The notes beneath the pieces were generated by a model. That model was not told the origin of the DNA. It ran no database searches and saw nothing but the letters and a program-made list of their open reading frames with translations. A DNA stretch of 64,000 nt, taken from assembly GCA_029239635.1 (NCBI GenBank), contig JARBUN010000014.1, positions 1 through 64,000 on the forward strand, in the 5' to 3' direction. The number at the start of each line of letters is the position of its first letter. Within the stretch, counting starts at the first letter, position 1. The position numbers and the translations under genes were made by a program. The DNA is from Microbacterium sp. GTDB taxonomy: Bacteria > Actinomycetota > Actinomycetes > Actinomycetales > Microbacteriaceae. Shown here in pieces: positions 18,479-28,819 of this stretch.

Positions 18479-18534
18479 GATGCCGCGGGCTACCGAGCCG
18501 CAGCGCGTCGCGCCGGAGCGCGACGGGGCCGATC

Positions 18535-21245
<2,711 letters not shown>

Positions 21246-21251
21246 GTCGCC

Positions 21252-21257
21252 ACTCTA
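21252..21257 (-). promoter_or_regulatory. -10 box of furA-katG
   Basis: On the minus strand TAGAGT lies 6 nt before the furA ATG with no ribosome binding site between them, which implies a leaderless transcript. The FurA operator begins 3 bp further upstream and would cover the spacer and -35 region. Confidence 0.6.
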
Positions 21258-21260
21258 TCT

Positions 21261-21281
21261 ATTTTTGAGTGAATCAAAAAT
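21261..21281. promoter_or_regulatory. FurA operator (perfect inverted repeat)
   Basis: ATTTTTGA and TCAAAAAT are exact reverse complements separated by GTGAA, making a 21-bp AT-rich palindrome in a 70% G+C region. It sits immediately upstream of the furA -10 box. The size, composition and place fit the autoregulatory FurA box of actinobacterial furA-katG operons. Confidence 0.8.
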
Positions 21282-21319
21282 GACACGCAGGGGAACGATC
21301 GAGGATCCCTCGGAATCTC

Positions 21320-22315
21320 TCAGCCGGCGGTCAGCGTCGGGGTCCCCGCCTCGTACTCGGTGAGGTCGCCGGTCTCCCCTGCCCGGGCAGCTCGCCGGCC
21401 GACCCACAGCATGTAGAAGAGGAACACCCCGAGGGCCACGGCACCGATCGCGATCTTCACCTGCCAGGGCCACTCCCGCGGCGTGACGAAGCCCTCGACG
21501 ATCCCCGACAGGGCGAGAGCGAAGACCAGTCCCACCGCGACCGTGGCGAGGGACCGCCCCTCGGCGGCCAGGGCCGCCGCGCGCGTGCGTCGGCCGGGAG
21601 CGACCCACGCCCAGAAGATCTGCAGCCCCGCGGCCCCGGCGACGAAGATCGCCGTGAGCTCGAGGAGACCGTGCGGAAGGATGAACTGGAAGAACACGTC
21701 CGTGCGGTCGAAGGCGATCATGATCGCGGCGGACTGCCCCACCCCGATGGCGTTCTGCATCATCGCCATCAGCGGCCAGATCCCCGTGACGCCGAACAGC
21801 ACGCACTGCGCGGCGATCCAGGCGTTGTTGGTCCACACCGACCCCGCGAAGATCGCGTTCGGGTTCTCGCGGTAGTAACTGACGAACTGCTCGTCCGCGT
21901 AGTTCTGCAGTTCGCTCCGGCCCCCGAGGGCGGCGACCGTCGCCGGGTCCCCCGAGATCCACAGCGCGACCATCGTGGCGACGACGATGAACCCGAGAGC
22001 GACCGCCAGCGTGGTCCACCGCACGCGGTAAAGTGCCGCCGGCAACTGGAGCAGGAAGAAGCGCGGCATCTGCTTCAGCACGTTCTCACGCACGCCCGTG
22101 AGCCGCAGGCGCGTTCGGGCCAGGAGGATCGAGACGTAGTCGCCCTGCGGCGTGCGTCCGGCGGAGGTCTTGATGTCCGCGAGATCGGCGGATGCCGCGC
22201 GGTACCGCGTCACGAGTTCGTCGACCTGGCTGCCGGTGAGCCGTCGCGTGCGGCCCAGTTCGTCGAGGCGCGCCCACTCCTCGCGGCGGGCGGCCGTGAG
22301 GGCGTCGAGGTCCAT
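21320..22315 (-). CDS. SpoIIM / DUF95 family membrane protein
   Basis: The 331-residue protein has a charged N-terminal part (about 1-85, DLDALTAARREEW...RYRAASADLA) and then about five to six membrane helices. The conserved stage II sporulation M core is visible: NNAWIAAQCVLFGVTG, then ILPHGLLELTAIFVAGAAG. In non-sporulating actinobacteria SpoIIM homologues neighbour RDD, MoxR and DUF58 genes; their role is unknown. The start is the ATG at 22315 (MDLDALTAARR), 7 nt after a TACAGT box; the open frame further up would run into the divergent RDD gene. Confidence 0.88.
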   Translation of the reverse strand: MDLDALTAARREEWARLDELGRTRRLTGSQVDELVTRYRAASADLADIKTSAGRTPQGDYVSILLARTRLRLTGVRENVLKQMPRFFLLQLPAALYRVRWTTLAVALGFIVVATMVALWISGDPATVAALGGRSELQNYADEQFVSYYRENPNAIFAGSVWTNNAWIAAQCVLFGVTGIWPLMAMMQNAIGVGQSAAIMIAFDRTDVFFQFILPHGLLELTAIFVAGAAGLQIFWAWVAPGRRTRAAALAAEGRSLATVAVGLVFALALSGIVEGFVTPREWPWQVKIAIGAVALGVFLFYMLWVGRRAARAGETGDLTEYEAGTPTLTAG

Positions 22316-22322
22316 GTGGTCA

Positions 22323-22328
22323 ACTGTA
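22323..22328 (-). promoter_or_regulatory. Leaderless-type -10 box for the SpoIIM gene
   Basis: TACAGT on the minus strand lies 7 nt before the ATG at 22315, inside the 16-bp gap between two divergent start codons. The opposite-strand gene begins 3 nt beyond it, so its promoter must overlap this one or lie inside the SpoIIM gene. Confidence 0.5.
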
Positions 22329-22331
22329 CGC

Positions 22332-23186
22332 ATGGCTTCGTCCCCGGCATCCTCCCGATCCGAGGTGCGCACGCCCGCCGCGCGCGGTGTCACGCTCATC
22401 GACACCGTCTCCGAGGAGATCCTGACCGGCGAAGCGGTCGCCCTCGACGTTCAGCCGCTCGGGTTCTTCCTGCGCGCTCTCGGCTGCCTGATCGACATGG
22501 TGGTGGGCCTCGTGCTGCTGATCGGCGGGGGCCTGCTGCTGGTGGCGATGGCGGCATCCGGAGCCCTCCCGGACGGGGCGATCCGGATCGGCATCATCAC
22601 CCTGATCGTGCTGGTCATGGTCGTCCTGCCCACCACGGTCGAGACCCTGTCCCGAGGACGCAGCCTCGGCCGCCTCGCCGTCGGGGGGCGGATCGTGCGC
22701 GTCGACGGCGGGGCTGCGGGCTTCCGCGCCGCGTTGATCCGCGCCCTGATCGGTGTGCTCGAACTCTGGCTGACCCTGGGGGGCATCGCCGCGGTCGTGG
22801 GCATGTTCACGCCGCGCGCTCAGCGTCTGGGCGACCTCGTCGCCGGCACCGCGAGCGAGCGGACCCGCACGCGCCCCCTGCCGCCGCCGGCTCCGGGGCT
22901 GCCGGCGGGGTGGGAGTCGTGGGCGCAGGTGGCCGACGTCTCGCGCCTGCCCGATCGGCTCGCCGCCCGACTGTCGCAGTTCGTGCGCGGCGCGGACCTG
23001 CTCGACCCGGCCGCACGGATGCGGATCGCCGGCTCCCTGGCCGACGCGGTCGCCCCGTTCGTGTCTCCGCGGCCCCCGGCGGATCCCGAGACGTTCGTGC
23101 GCGCGGTCGCCTTCGTGCGGCGGGATCGGGAGTACCGGGCCCTCGTGATCGAACGCGAGCGCGCGGCGGAGCTCACCGGCCGCTGA
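22332..23186 (+). CDS. RDD family membrane protein
   Basis: The 284-residue protein has an RDD domain at about 35-165 with three hydrophobic segments (GFFLRALGCLIDMVVGLVLL, IGIITLIVLVMVVLP, ALIGVLELWLTLGGIAAVVG) and the typical RxxD and LGDLVAGT elements. A soluble C-terminal part (about 175-284) is of unknown fold. RDD proteins may transport ions or small solutes; no substrate can be read here. The start is the ATG at 22332, divergent from the SpoIIM gene with 16 bp between starts. Confidence 0.87.
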   Translation: MASSPASSRSEVRTPAARGVTLIDTVSEEILTGEAVALDVQPLGFFLRALGCLIDMVVGLVLLIGGGLLLVAMAASGALPDGAIRIGIITLIVLVMVVLPTTVETLSRGRSLGRLAVGGRIVRVDGGAAGFRAALIRALIGVLELWLTLGGIAAVVGMFTPRAQRLGDLVAGTASERTRTRPLPPPAPGLPAGWESWAQVADVSRLPDRLAARLSQFVRGADLLDPAARMRIAGSLADAVAPFVSPRPPADPETFVRAVAFVRRDREYRALVIERERAAELTGR

Positions 23187-23192
23187 GCGGGC

Positions 23193-23399
23193 TCAGGCGC
23201 GCAGCGTCTCGTGACGCACGACGACCCAGCCGCGCGGCACGGACAGGCGATCGGCGTGGATGGCGCAGAGGTCGTGCGCGTGCGGATCGTCGACACGGCC
23301 CAGGGGCCCCAGGGCCGCCATCTGGTCGCCGTAGTCGTAGGTGAGGGTGCTCATCGCCTCGCGGGCGCATCCCACCTTCGAGCAGAGTCTGTCGCGCAT
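23193..23399 (-). CDS. DUF3499 family protein (Rv3258c-like)
   Basis: This is a small 68-residue protein with cysteines at 6 and 11, a CxxH (CAIHADRLSVPRGW) and the family end VVVRHETLRA; a zinc-ribbon-like site is possible. In mycobacteria the homologue (Rv3258c) lies between manB and a metallopeptidase near whiB2, and the same neighbours recur here. The function is unknown. It is divergent from the metallopeptidase gene with 208 bp between them. Confidence 0.88.
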   Translation of the reverse strand: MRDRLCSKVGCAREAMSTLTYDYGDQMAALGPLGRVDDPHAHDLCAIHADRLSVPRGWVVVRHETLRA

Positions 23400-23407
23400 C
23401 GCGGGCT

Positions 23408-23413
23408 ACGTTA
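23408..23413 (-). promoter_or_regulatory. Likely -10 box for the DUF3499 gene
   Basis: TAACGT on the minus strand lies 8 nt before the ATG at 23399, with no Shine-Dalgarno sequence between. The rest of the 208-bp gap to 23607 is C-rich and holds no other recognisable feature apart from the opposite promoter. Confidence 0.4.
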
Positions 23414-23595
23414 GTCCGCTCTCCTCTCGCCGCCCGTGCGCCGCGCCGCGTTCCCCGCGCTCCGCCGCGCTCGCACGCCCGACGCTCACGCGCGCCCGCC
23501 GCGCACGCACGCCGCACCTCCCCCCTCTCGCGCCTCCCGGCCGCACCTCCCCGGCCGCACCTCCCCCGCCGCGCCGCCCCCGGCGAGCGCGACCG

Positions 23596-23601
23596 TAGGA
23601 T
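23596..23601 (+). promoter_or_regulatory. Leaderless-type -10 box for the metallopeptidase gene
   Basis: TAGGAT lies exactly 6 nt before the ATG at 23608, the same hexamer and spacing as upstream of the gene at 767. No -35 is evident in the C-rich flank. Confidence 0.5.
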
Positions 23602-23607
23602 GGGCGC

Positions 23608-24028
23608 ATGGTGCGTCGACGAACCCGCGAAGCCCGGCCGGTCGCCCGCCCCTCCCGACACGGGCGCCACGGCCGCGAGAACCGCAGCCCGGTCGTGCGC
23701 CCGCCGCTGCCCCCGATCGACACCCGGGTGGAGCGTTTCGACATCGCGGTCGGTGCCGCGGCGGAGTTCCTCCGCTCGGCGTGGGCCGAACTGCGCGACG
23801 TCTCGTTCGAGATCGGGATCATGCCCCCGGCGGCGGCCGACGGCATCCCCCGCTGGACGGTGCTGCGCGAGGAGAAGCGCATCATCCTCTATCGCATCCC
23901 GATCGAACGACTCGGTCACCCGCACCACGACGACGACCTGCACCGCCGCATGATGATCGAGGGCGCCGTCTTCCGCGCGGCGGCCGAGTACCTCGACCGC
24001 GACCCCTGGCCCGGTCCCGCGCTCTTAG
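23608..24028 (+). CDS. Metallopeptidase-family protein (Rv3259-like), 3' end anomalous
   Basis: About 137 residues match the small zincin-like metallopeptidase family that neighbours whiB2 and DUF3499 in actinobacteria. There is a basic N-terminus, then VERFDIAVGAAAEFLRSAWAEL-type sequence, then DLHRRMMIEGAVFRAAAEYLDRDPW. The family's usual end follows DPW, but here the frame has no stop and stays open antisense through DUF5719 as far as 25560. A TAG at 24026-24028 lies in the +1 frame and would overlap the convergent stop, so a one-base frameshift in the C-rich run at about 24003-24020 is the simplest explanation. The end at 24028 is therefore provisional. The HExxH-type motif is not obvious, so catalytic activity is uncertain. 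Confidence 0.7.
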
Positions 24029-25422
24029 GGCAGCACCGTCACCGCGGACTCGGCGGTGTTCGCCGACCACAGCGGGTACCCGGCGACGGCACCGGTCGAT
24101 GTGTATGTGACCGCCGCCCGCACCGGCGCAGTGGGGTCGAGCGTGTACACCCCCGCCGCGACGGCGGTGGAGACGCTGCCCCCGTCCGGCACGGCGATGG
24201 TCAGCGGTGCGCCGCCGTCGGAGGGCGTGAGCGTGACCGTCGCGTCCCCCGCCCCCCGGTCGGCGGTGAGCACGAGGGCGGCACCGGCACCCGACGCCAC
24301 CGCGACGGCGCTCGACACCGCGATCTTCGGCGCGGGGCTGTACCAGGCGAAGTCCGCGCCCTGTCCGAAGCCGGTGGTCGACCAGACTCCGGCGACCACG
24401 GGCTGGTCCGCGGTGACGTCGACCGTGTACGCGCCGAGGCCGACACCGGACAGGTCGAGCGAAGTGGGCTTCCCCGCCTCGAGGGGAACCTGGCGCGGCT
24501 CCCCCGGCGCGGCGGTGCCCACCGGGGTGAGGGTCACCGTCGCCGTGGCGGCGGCACCGGGTGCGAGCAGACGCAGGACCGTTCCCGCATCGCTCCCGCC
24601 CGCCGTCAGGACCTGGACGCCCGGGATGACGACGTGGGTGTCGGCCTGCGCCGACGGAGCGACCTGGTCCACTCCCCCCGGCAGCAGCAGGCGGGTCAGA
24701 CTCGCCTGGAGCGACGCACGCACGGGGGCCCCGGTGGCCGTGACGCGCACGACGGGGCTCTCCTCGCCGAGCAGAAGCCCCGCCAGGGGCACCACGCGCT
24801 GCTCGCCCGCGGGCACGACGATGTTGCTCCCGCCCGGAGGCGTCGACATCCCCTGCGCCCCGTAGACCGACAGCTGGACCGTCGCGGGCACATCGCCGGG
24901 ATTGCCGAGGACGACGAGGTCGTTCGCCCCGGTGGTCGTCGCCCCGGCCACGAGCCACGACTCCGCCAGCGGGGGACGACACGCGGATGCCGCGAACCCG
25001 ATGAGGTCTTCCGAGGTCGCCGTCGCAGAGCCCGCGGCGGCGAGAGGCTGCGCCACCCCGTCGCGCGGCTGAGCCCGCAGGGCGGTGGCGTTGCCCGAGC
25101 CGTCGCCGGTCGATCCGGTCAGCGCGCTCTCCGTCGCCGCACTGGCGGCGGGCCCGCTCACGAGCTGCGGGGAGGCGGCCGCGCTGAGGGCTCCCGCCTG
25201 CTCGGCGCTGCGGCCGAGCGCGAGCAGCGGACCGTCGCAGGCCAGGACGGTGTCGGAGGCCGCGGGAGTCGCCTCGATGCGGACCGGGGTCGCGGTGAGA
25301 GTCGGCCAGGGCGCCGCGATGCCCGCCACCGTGCCCACGACGACGGCCGCGGCGACGACGGACCCGGCGGCCACACGGGCGCTGGTGGTCGCCCAACGGA
25401 CGAGTCGGCGGTCGCTGCTCAT
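24025..25422 (-). CDS. DUF5719 family exported protein
   Basis: The 465-residue protein has an N-terminal membrane anchor or uncleaved signal (about 15-40, VAAGSVVAAAVVVGTVAGIAA). The rest is a beta-rich extracytoplasmic region with paired motifs such as VVLGNPGDVPATV and VVAGVWSTTGFGQGADFAWYSPAP. DUF5719 proteins are found next to the large membrane glycosyltransferase in actinobacteria and probably act outside the membrane on its product; no enzyme motif is visible. The start is the ATG at 25422, overlapping the upstream glycosyltransferase stop by 4 bp. Confidence 0.85.
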   Translation of the reverse strand: MSSDRRLVRWATTSARVAAGSVVAAAVVVGTVAGIAAPWPTLTATPVRIEATPAASDTVLACDGPLLALGRSAEQAGALSAAASPQLVSGPAASAATESALTGSTGDGSGNATALRAQPRDGVAQPLAAAGSATATSEDLIGFAASACRPPLAESWLVAGATTTGANDLVVLGNPGDVPATVQLSVYGAQGMSTPPGGSNIVVPAGEQRVVPLAGLLLGEESPVVRVTATGAPVRASLQASLTRLLLPGGVDQVAPSAQADTHVVIPGVQVLTAGGSDAGTVLRLLAPGAAATATVTLTPVGTAAPGEPRQVPLEAGKPTSLDLSGVGLGAYTVDVTADQPVVAGVWSTTGFGQGADFAWYSPAPKIAVSSAVAVASGAGAALVLTADRGAGDATVTLTPSDGGAPLTIAVPDGGSVSTAVAAGVYTLDPTAPVRAAVTYTSTGAVAGYPLWSANTAESAVTVLP

Positions 25423-28259
25423 CGGCTTCCTCCCGGGGTCGGACCCACGATGCGGGGCGTGCGCCGCGCGACGCGGCGCGAGGCGGTGGTGGGCACAGCG
25501 AGAAGGAGCGCGACGAGGAGGACCCCCAGCGACCCCAGCGTCACGAGGTTGCGCAGGTGAGCCTGGGTGTCGGTGAGCGGTGCCCGCGGCTGCACGTCCG
25601 CCGTCACACGCCACAGGTCGCCGCGGGAGGTGGTGCCGACGCCGTCGAGCGCATCGCGCTGGTCGAGCGACGTCGCCGCGGCCAGACGCGCCCCGCGGAT
25701 GACGTCGTTCTCGCCCGCCGGAGCGGACTGCAGCAGGACGAACCCGATCCCCCGCTCCGCCAGGCGCGCCACGACGTCGTCCGACGACGGCGTGGTGAGG
25801 TCGGCCGCGAGCGCGGCGAGGTCGCGATCGGCCGGCCGCGCCTCGGTCCGGGTGGCCTGGACCGTGCTCTGACCGCCCACGGTGGCGCTCCCGCCCCACA
25901 CGACGTCGACGCGCAGACCGTCGGCGCGCGGGTCCAGCACGATCGTGCCGATCGCGGTCGAACCGCGCCCCTCCGCCGCGACGAAGGCGGGCAGGGTCGA
26001 GGTGGGCCCGTTGGTGAGCACCGAACGGGGGTGGGACTGATCGAGGGATGCCGTGAGCGCCGGACCCACCGCGACGACGAGCGCCACGAGGGTCACGAGA
26101 GCGCCGATCGGCCGGAGCACGTGCACGCGTTCCACGATCCCGGCATCCAGGGCCACCATCGCGCTTCCCACGACGCCGAGCCAGGCGAGGCTCAGGCCCG
26201 CACCCGGCCACAGCGGCACCGGCGTGCCGTGGTCGAACGAGACGGACACTCCCACCGCGGCGAAAGCCGTCGCGAGGCCCACGGCGGCGATGATGAGGAG
26301 AGCCGACGCCGTGACCCACCGGGGGGTGAGGACCGCAAGCAGAGCGAGGACGGCGAGCGGGGCGACCAGCAGACCCACCCACCACACCGGGCCGTTCAGC
26401 ACCGAGGCCCAGCCGCCGGGGTCGGAGCTCGGGAATCCCGCAGCCAGGAGCGCACGCCCGAGCGGGTTGGCCGCGACCTCGTCGCCCGCGTACGGCACGC
26501 CGGGGTCGGCGAGCAGACCCCACGGGTTTCCGGTGCGCACCTGCGTCCACACCAGCGGCGCGAAGACGACGATCGACGGCACGACGAGCCACACCACGCG
26601 GGCCACGCCGCGTCCGGCGACGAGGGCGACCACGACGAGGGCCGCCGACCACAGCACGACGGCGGCGGGGGCGAGGGACGGCGCGCAGGCGAGCACCAGC
26701 ACGAGAAGGACGGATGCCGCTCCCGCCGGGGCCCAGGCGCGGTGCGCGACGCTCGCGGCGTAGAAGAGCCACGGCAGCAGCAGGTGCGCGAGAAGGGCGG
26801 CGGGGCGACCCTCGACGATCGCGGCGAGGAAGGTGGGCGCGAGCGCCCAGGCGACGGCAGCGGTGATGCGCAGCAGCGACGACTCGGTGACCCGGGTCGC
26901 GGCGAACCACCCGCCGAGGACGGCGAGCGGGAGGGCGAGCACCCACAGCACGACGAGGGCCCGCGAGGGGTCTCCCGGCGACAGGGTGCCGATGAACGCG
27001 ATGATCGCCGAGAACGGATCGGCCGGACCCATGGCATCCAGTCCCAGCGGACGTGCGCCCCACGCCGCGTCCTGCCACAGCTGGGCGACCGTCGCGCGCA
27101 GCGGGGCGAGAGCGCCGCCACCCAGGACGGGCCAGGCCAGCAGGGGGAAGAACAGGGCCGCCGACACGGCGAGGGCGCCGAGGACGGCCCACGCACCCCC
27201 GCCGACGAAGAAGCGCAGCTCCGAGCGGACGGGGGCGTCGACGACGGCGCCGTCCCCCTCCCACCGCAGCCGCATCTCGGCGCGCGAGACGCGCAGCGGC
27301 GCGATGCGGGACCATCCGACGGCGCGCACGGCGCGGATGCGACGTCGAGCCCGCGCGACCGCGGCGACGCGGGCCATCACGAGGATCGTCGCCCCCCATT
27401 CGGGAAGGACGCGGTACGGCACCTTGCCGACGAGGTGGACGATCGTCCGCCAGAGGGCCAGCGGCAGGAGTGACAGCCAGTGCAGCGGGACGGCCGCCGC
27501 CGGAGCGTAGGCGAGACGGCGGTGCAGCTGCGCCGTGCGCTCGGCGAAGGCGCGACGCCGCGCACGACGGCGGCCACGGGCCATCGCCGCGACGCCGTCA
27601 CCGGCGACCGCGACACGGGCGGTGGGGACGAGCGACACCCGGTCTCCGGCGAGACGCGCGCGCACCCCGAGATCCACGCCTTCGTCCGCGCCGCCGAGCG
27701 CGGGGTCGAGACCGCCGAGCGCGGTCCAGGATTCGCGACGGATCAGCAGACCGCGCACGTCCGCGCCGAGCACATCGGCGTCGCCGTCGTGCTGGCCCTG
27801 GTCGAACTCTCCGGCCGCCAGTTCGACCGTGCGGCCGTAGCGGTTGAGGCTGATGCCGAGGGAGACGATCTCCTCGGGCTCGTCCCAGCGGACGAGCTTG
27901 GGGGCCGCCACCGCGAGCGACGGGGAGAGCTCGAGCGCTCCGGCGAGGCGGACGAGAGCATCGGGATCGGGCGCCGTGTCCTGCGCGAGCAGCCAGACCG
28001 CGTCCCCCGTGAGGCGGGGGGTGGCCAGCGCTGTCGCGGCGGCGAACGGCGTCCCGGCCGACGCCGTGATGACGCCTTCGGCGCCCGAGGACGCCGCCAG
28101 TTGCGTGAGGGCCGGGTCGGCTCCGCACAGCACGATGGTGAGCGCGTCGACGGGTCGGCTCTGCGCGGCGATCGCCGCGAGCGTGCGCGTCAGATGGTGC
28201 GCGGCAGGAGTGCGTCCTTCGGGGCGGACGACGAGGATGGCGTGAACACGGGCGGGCAT
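25419..28259 (-). CDS. Large polytopic membrane glycosyltransferase (GT2 domain)
   Basis: In this 946-residue protein, residues 1-230 form a GT2-like domain (HAILVVRPEGR, WLLAQDTAPDPDALVRLAGAL, GLLIRRESWTALGGLDPALGG) with a degenerate metal-binding motif. The rest is membrane, with about a dozen helices and a soluble extracytoplasmic loop near 730-880. The architecture resembles actinobacterial enzymes that add sugars to envelope polymers outside the membrane. It is coupled to DUF5719 and follows whiB2 on the same strand. The acceptor is unknown. A TAGGCT box lies 9 nt upstream of the ATG. Confidence 0.85.
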   Translation of the reverse strand: MPARVHAILVVRPEGRTPAAHHLTRTLAAIAAQSRPVDALTIVLCGADPALTQLAASSGAEGVITASAGTPFAAATALATPRLTGDAVWLLAQDTAPDPDALVRLAGALELSPSLAVAAPKLVRWDEPEEIVSLGISLNRYGRTVELAAGEFDQGQHDGDADVLGADVRGLLIRRESWTALGGLDPALGGADEGVDLGVRARLAGDRVSLVPTARVAVAGDGVAAMARGRRRARRRAFAERTAQLHRRLAYAPAAAVPLHWLSLLPLALWRTIVHLVGKVPYRVLPEWGATILVMARVAAVARARRRIRAVRAVGWSRIAPLRVSRAEMRLRWEGDGAVVDAPVRSELRFFVGGGAWAVLGALAVSAALFFPLLAWPVLGGGALAPLRATVAQLWQDAAWGARPLGLDAMGPADPFSAIIAFIGTLSPGDPSRALVVLWVLALPLAVLGGWFAATRVTESSLLRITAAVAWALAPTFLAAIVEGRPAALLAHLLLPWLFYAASVAHRAWAPAGAASVLLVLVLACAPSLAPAAVVLWSAALVVVALVAGRGVARVVWLVVPSIVVFAPLVWTQVRTGNPWGLLADPGVPYAGDEVAANPLGRALLAAGFPSSDPGGWASVLNGPVWWVGLLVAPLAVLALLAVLTPRWVTASALLIIAAVGLATAFAAVGVSVSFDHGTPVPLWPGAGLSLAWLGVVGSAMVALDAGIVERVHVLRPIGALVTLVALVVAVGPALTASLDQSHPRSVLTNGPTSTLPAFVAAEGRGSTAIGTIVLDPRADGLRVDVVWGGSATVGGQSTVQATRTEARPADRDLAALAADLTTPSSDDVVARLAERGIGFVLLQSAPAGENDVIRGARLAAATSLDQRDALDGVGTTSRGDLWRVTADVQPRAPLTDTQAHLRNLVTLGSLGVLLVALLLAVPTTASRRVARRTPRIVGPTPGGSR

Positions 28260-28268
28260 GGCGCAGTC

Positions 28269-28274
28269 AGCCTA
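28269..28274 (-). promoter_or_regulatory. Possible -10 box for the membrane glycosyltransferase gene
   Basis: TAGGCT on the minus strand lies 9 nt before the ATG at 28259. The same hexamer precedes manA, and no Shine-Dalgarno sequence lies between. Confidence 0.4.
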
Positions 28275-28354
28275 AGCGCGCTCCCCCTCGTTCGCGGACG
28301 CCGCGCCGGGAGGAGGGCGATCGCTCGGATTCGACCTTCGCGTCGGCGAACGGG

Positions 28355-28675
28355 TCAGGCGCGACGCTTGAGCTTGCGGCGCTCGCGCTCGCTGAGACCG
28401 CCCCAGATGCCGAAGCGCTCGTCATTCTGCAGGGCGTATTCGAGGCACTCGGACTTGACGTCGCATGAGGTGCAGATCCGCTTCGCGTCGCGCGTGGATC
28501 CGCCCTTCTCGGGGAAGAACGCCTCGGGGTCGGTCTGCGCGCACAGCGCGTCGGTCTGCCACGCGAGCGTGTTCTCTTCGACAGCGTCGATGTCGCGACG
28601 GACACCGGGAACACCGAGGTCGACCGGGTCGACGAACCAGTTGTCCGGAACACCGGACCGGTACTGCGACGTCAT
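28355..28675 (-). CDS. whiB2: WhiB-family regulator, WhiB2/WhmD type
   Basis: WhiB proteins bind a [4Fe-4S] cluster and regulate transcription together with sigma A; WhiB2 (WhmD, WhiB) is linked to septation and cell division. Four cysteines (ALCAQ, RICTSC and SEC) and the GIWGG turn followed by the basic end ERRKLKRR are present in 106 residues. The WhiB2 assignment rests on context: manA, DUF3499 and the Rv3259-like metallopeptidase surround it as in mycobacteria. The start is the ATG at 28675 with GGAGG 5 nt upstream; a GTG 30 nt earlier is possible. Confidence 0.93.
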   Translation of the reverse strand: MTSQYRSGVPDNWFVDPVDLGVPGVRRDIDAVEENTLAWQTDALCAQTDPEAFFPEKGGSTRDAKRICTSCDVKSECLEYALQNDERFGIWGGLSERERRKLKRRA

Positions 28676-28705
28676 GTCGTCCTCCGCCTCACTCGAGTCC
28701 CCCAC

Positions 28706-28719
28706 ACGCGTTTTCGCGT
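28706..28719. promoter_or_regulatory. Small palindrome in the whiB2 leader
   Basis: ACGCG and CGCGT flank TTTT, a perfect 5-bp inverted repeat between the whiB2 -10 box and its start codon. It could be an operator or an mRNA hairpin near the ribosome binding site. Confidence 0.35.
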
Positions 28720-28726
28720 ACGAGTA

Positions 28727-28755
28727 ATTACACCCGTGTCATTCGGATTGGTCAA
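28727..28755 (-). promoter_or_regulatory. whiB2 promoter (TTGACC-17 bp-TGTAAT)
   Basis: On the minus strand TTGACC (28755-28750) and TGTAAT (28732-28727) are separated by exactly 17 bp. This is a near-consensus sigma-70-type promoter in an AT-rich island between manA and whiB2. It predicts a leader of about 45 nt. Confidence 0.6.
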
Positions 28756-28819
28756 GTCGCGGATCGTAAACCCTCAAGGCAGAGGTGAACCTTCACCCGG
28801 GCCTTCGGCGTGTCGCGCC

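Noticed and set aside
21283-21319. Terminator after the SpoIIM gene
   Set aside because: The short gap before the FurA box has no stable inverted repeat.
23608-25560. 650-residue metallopeptidase fusion as a real protein
   Set aside because: Only the first ~137 residues resemble a family; the rest is antisense to DUF5719. It is reported as a lost stop instead.
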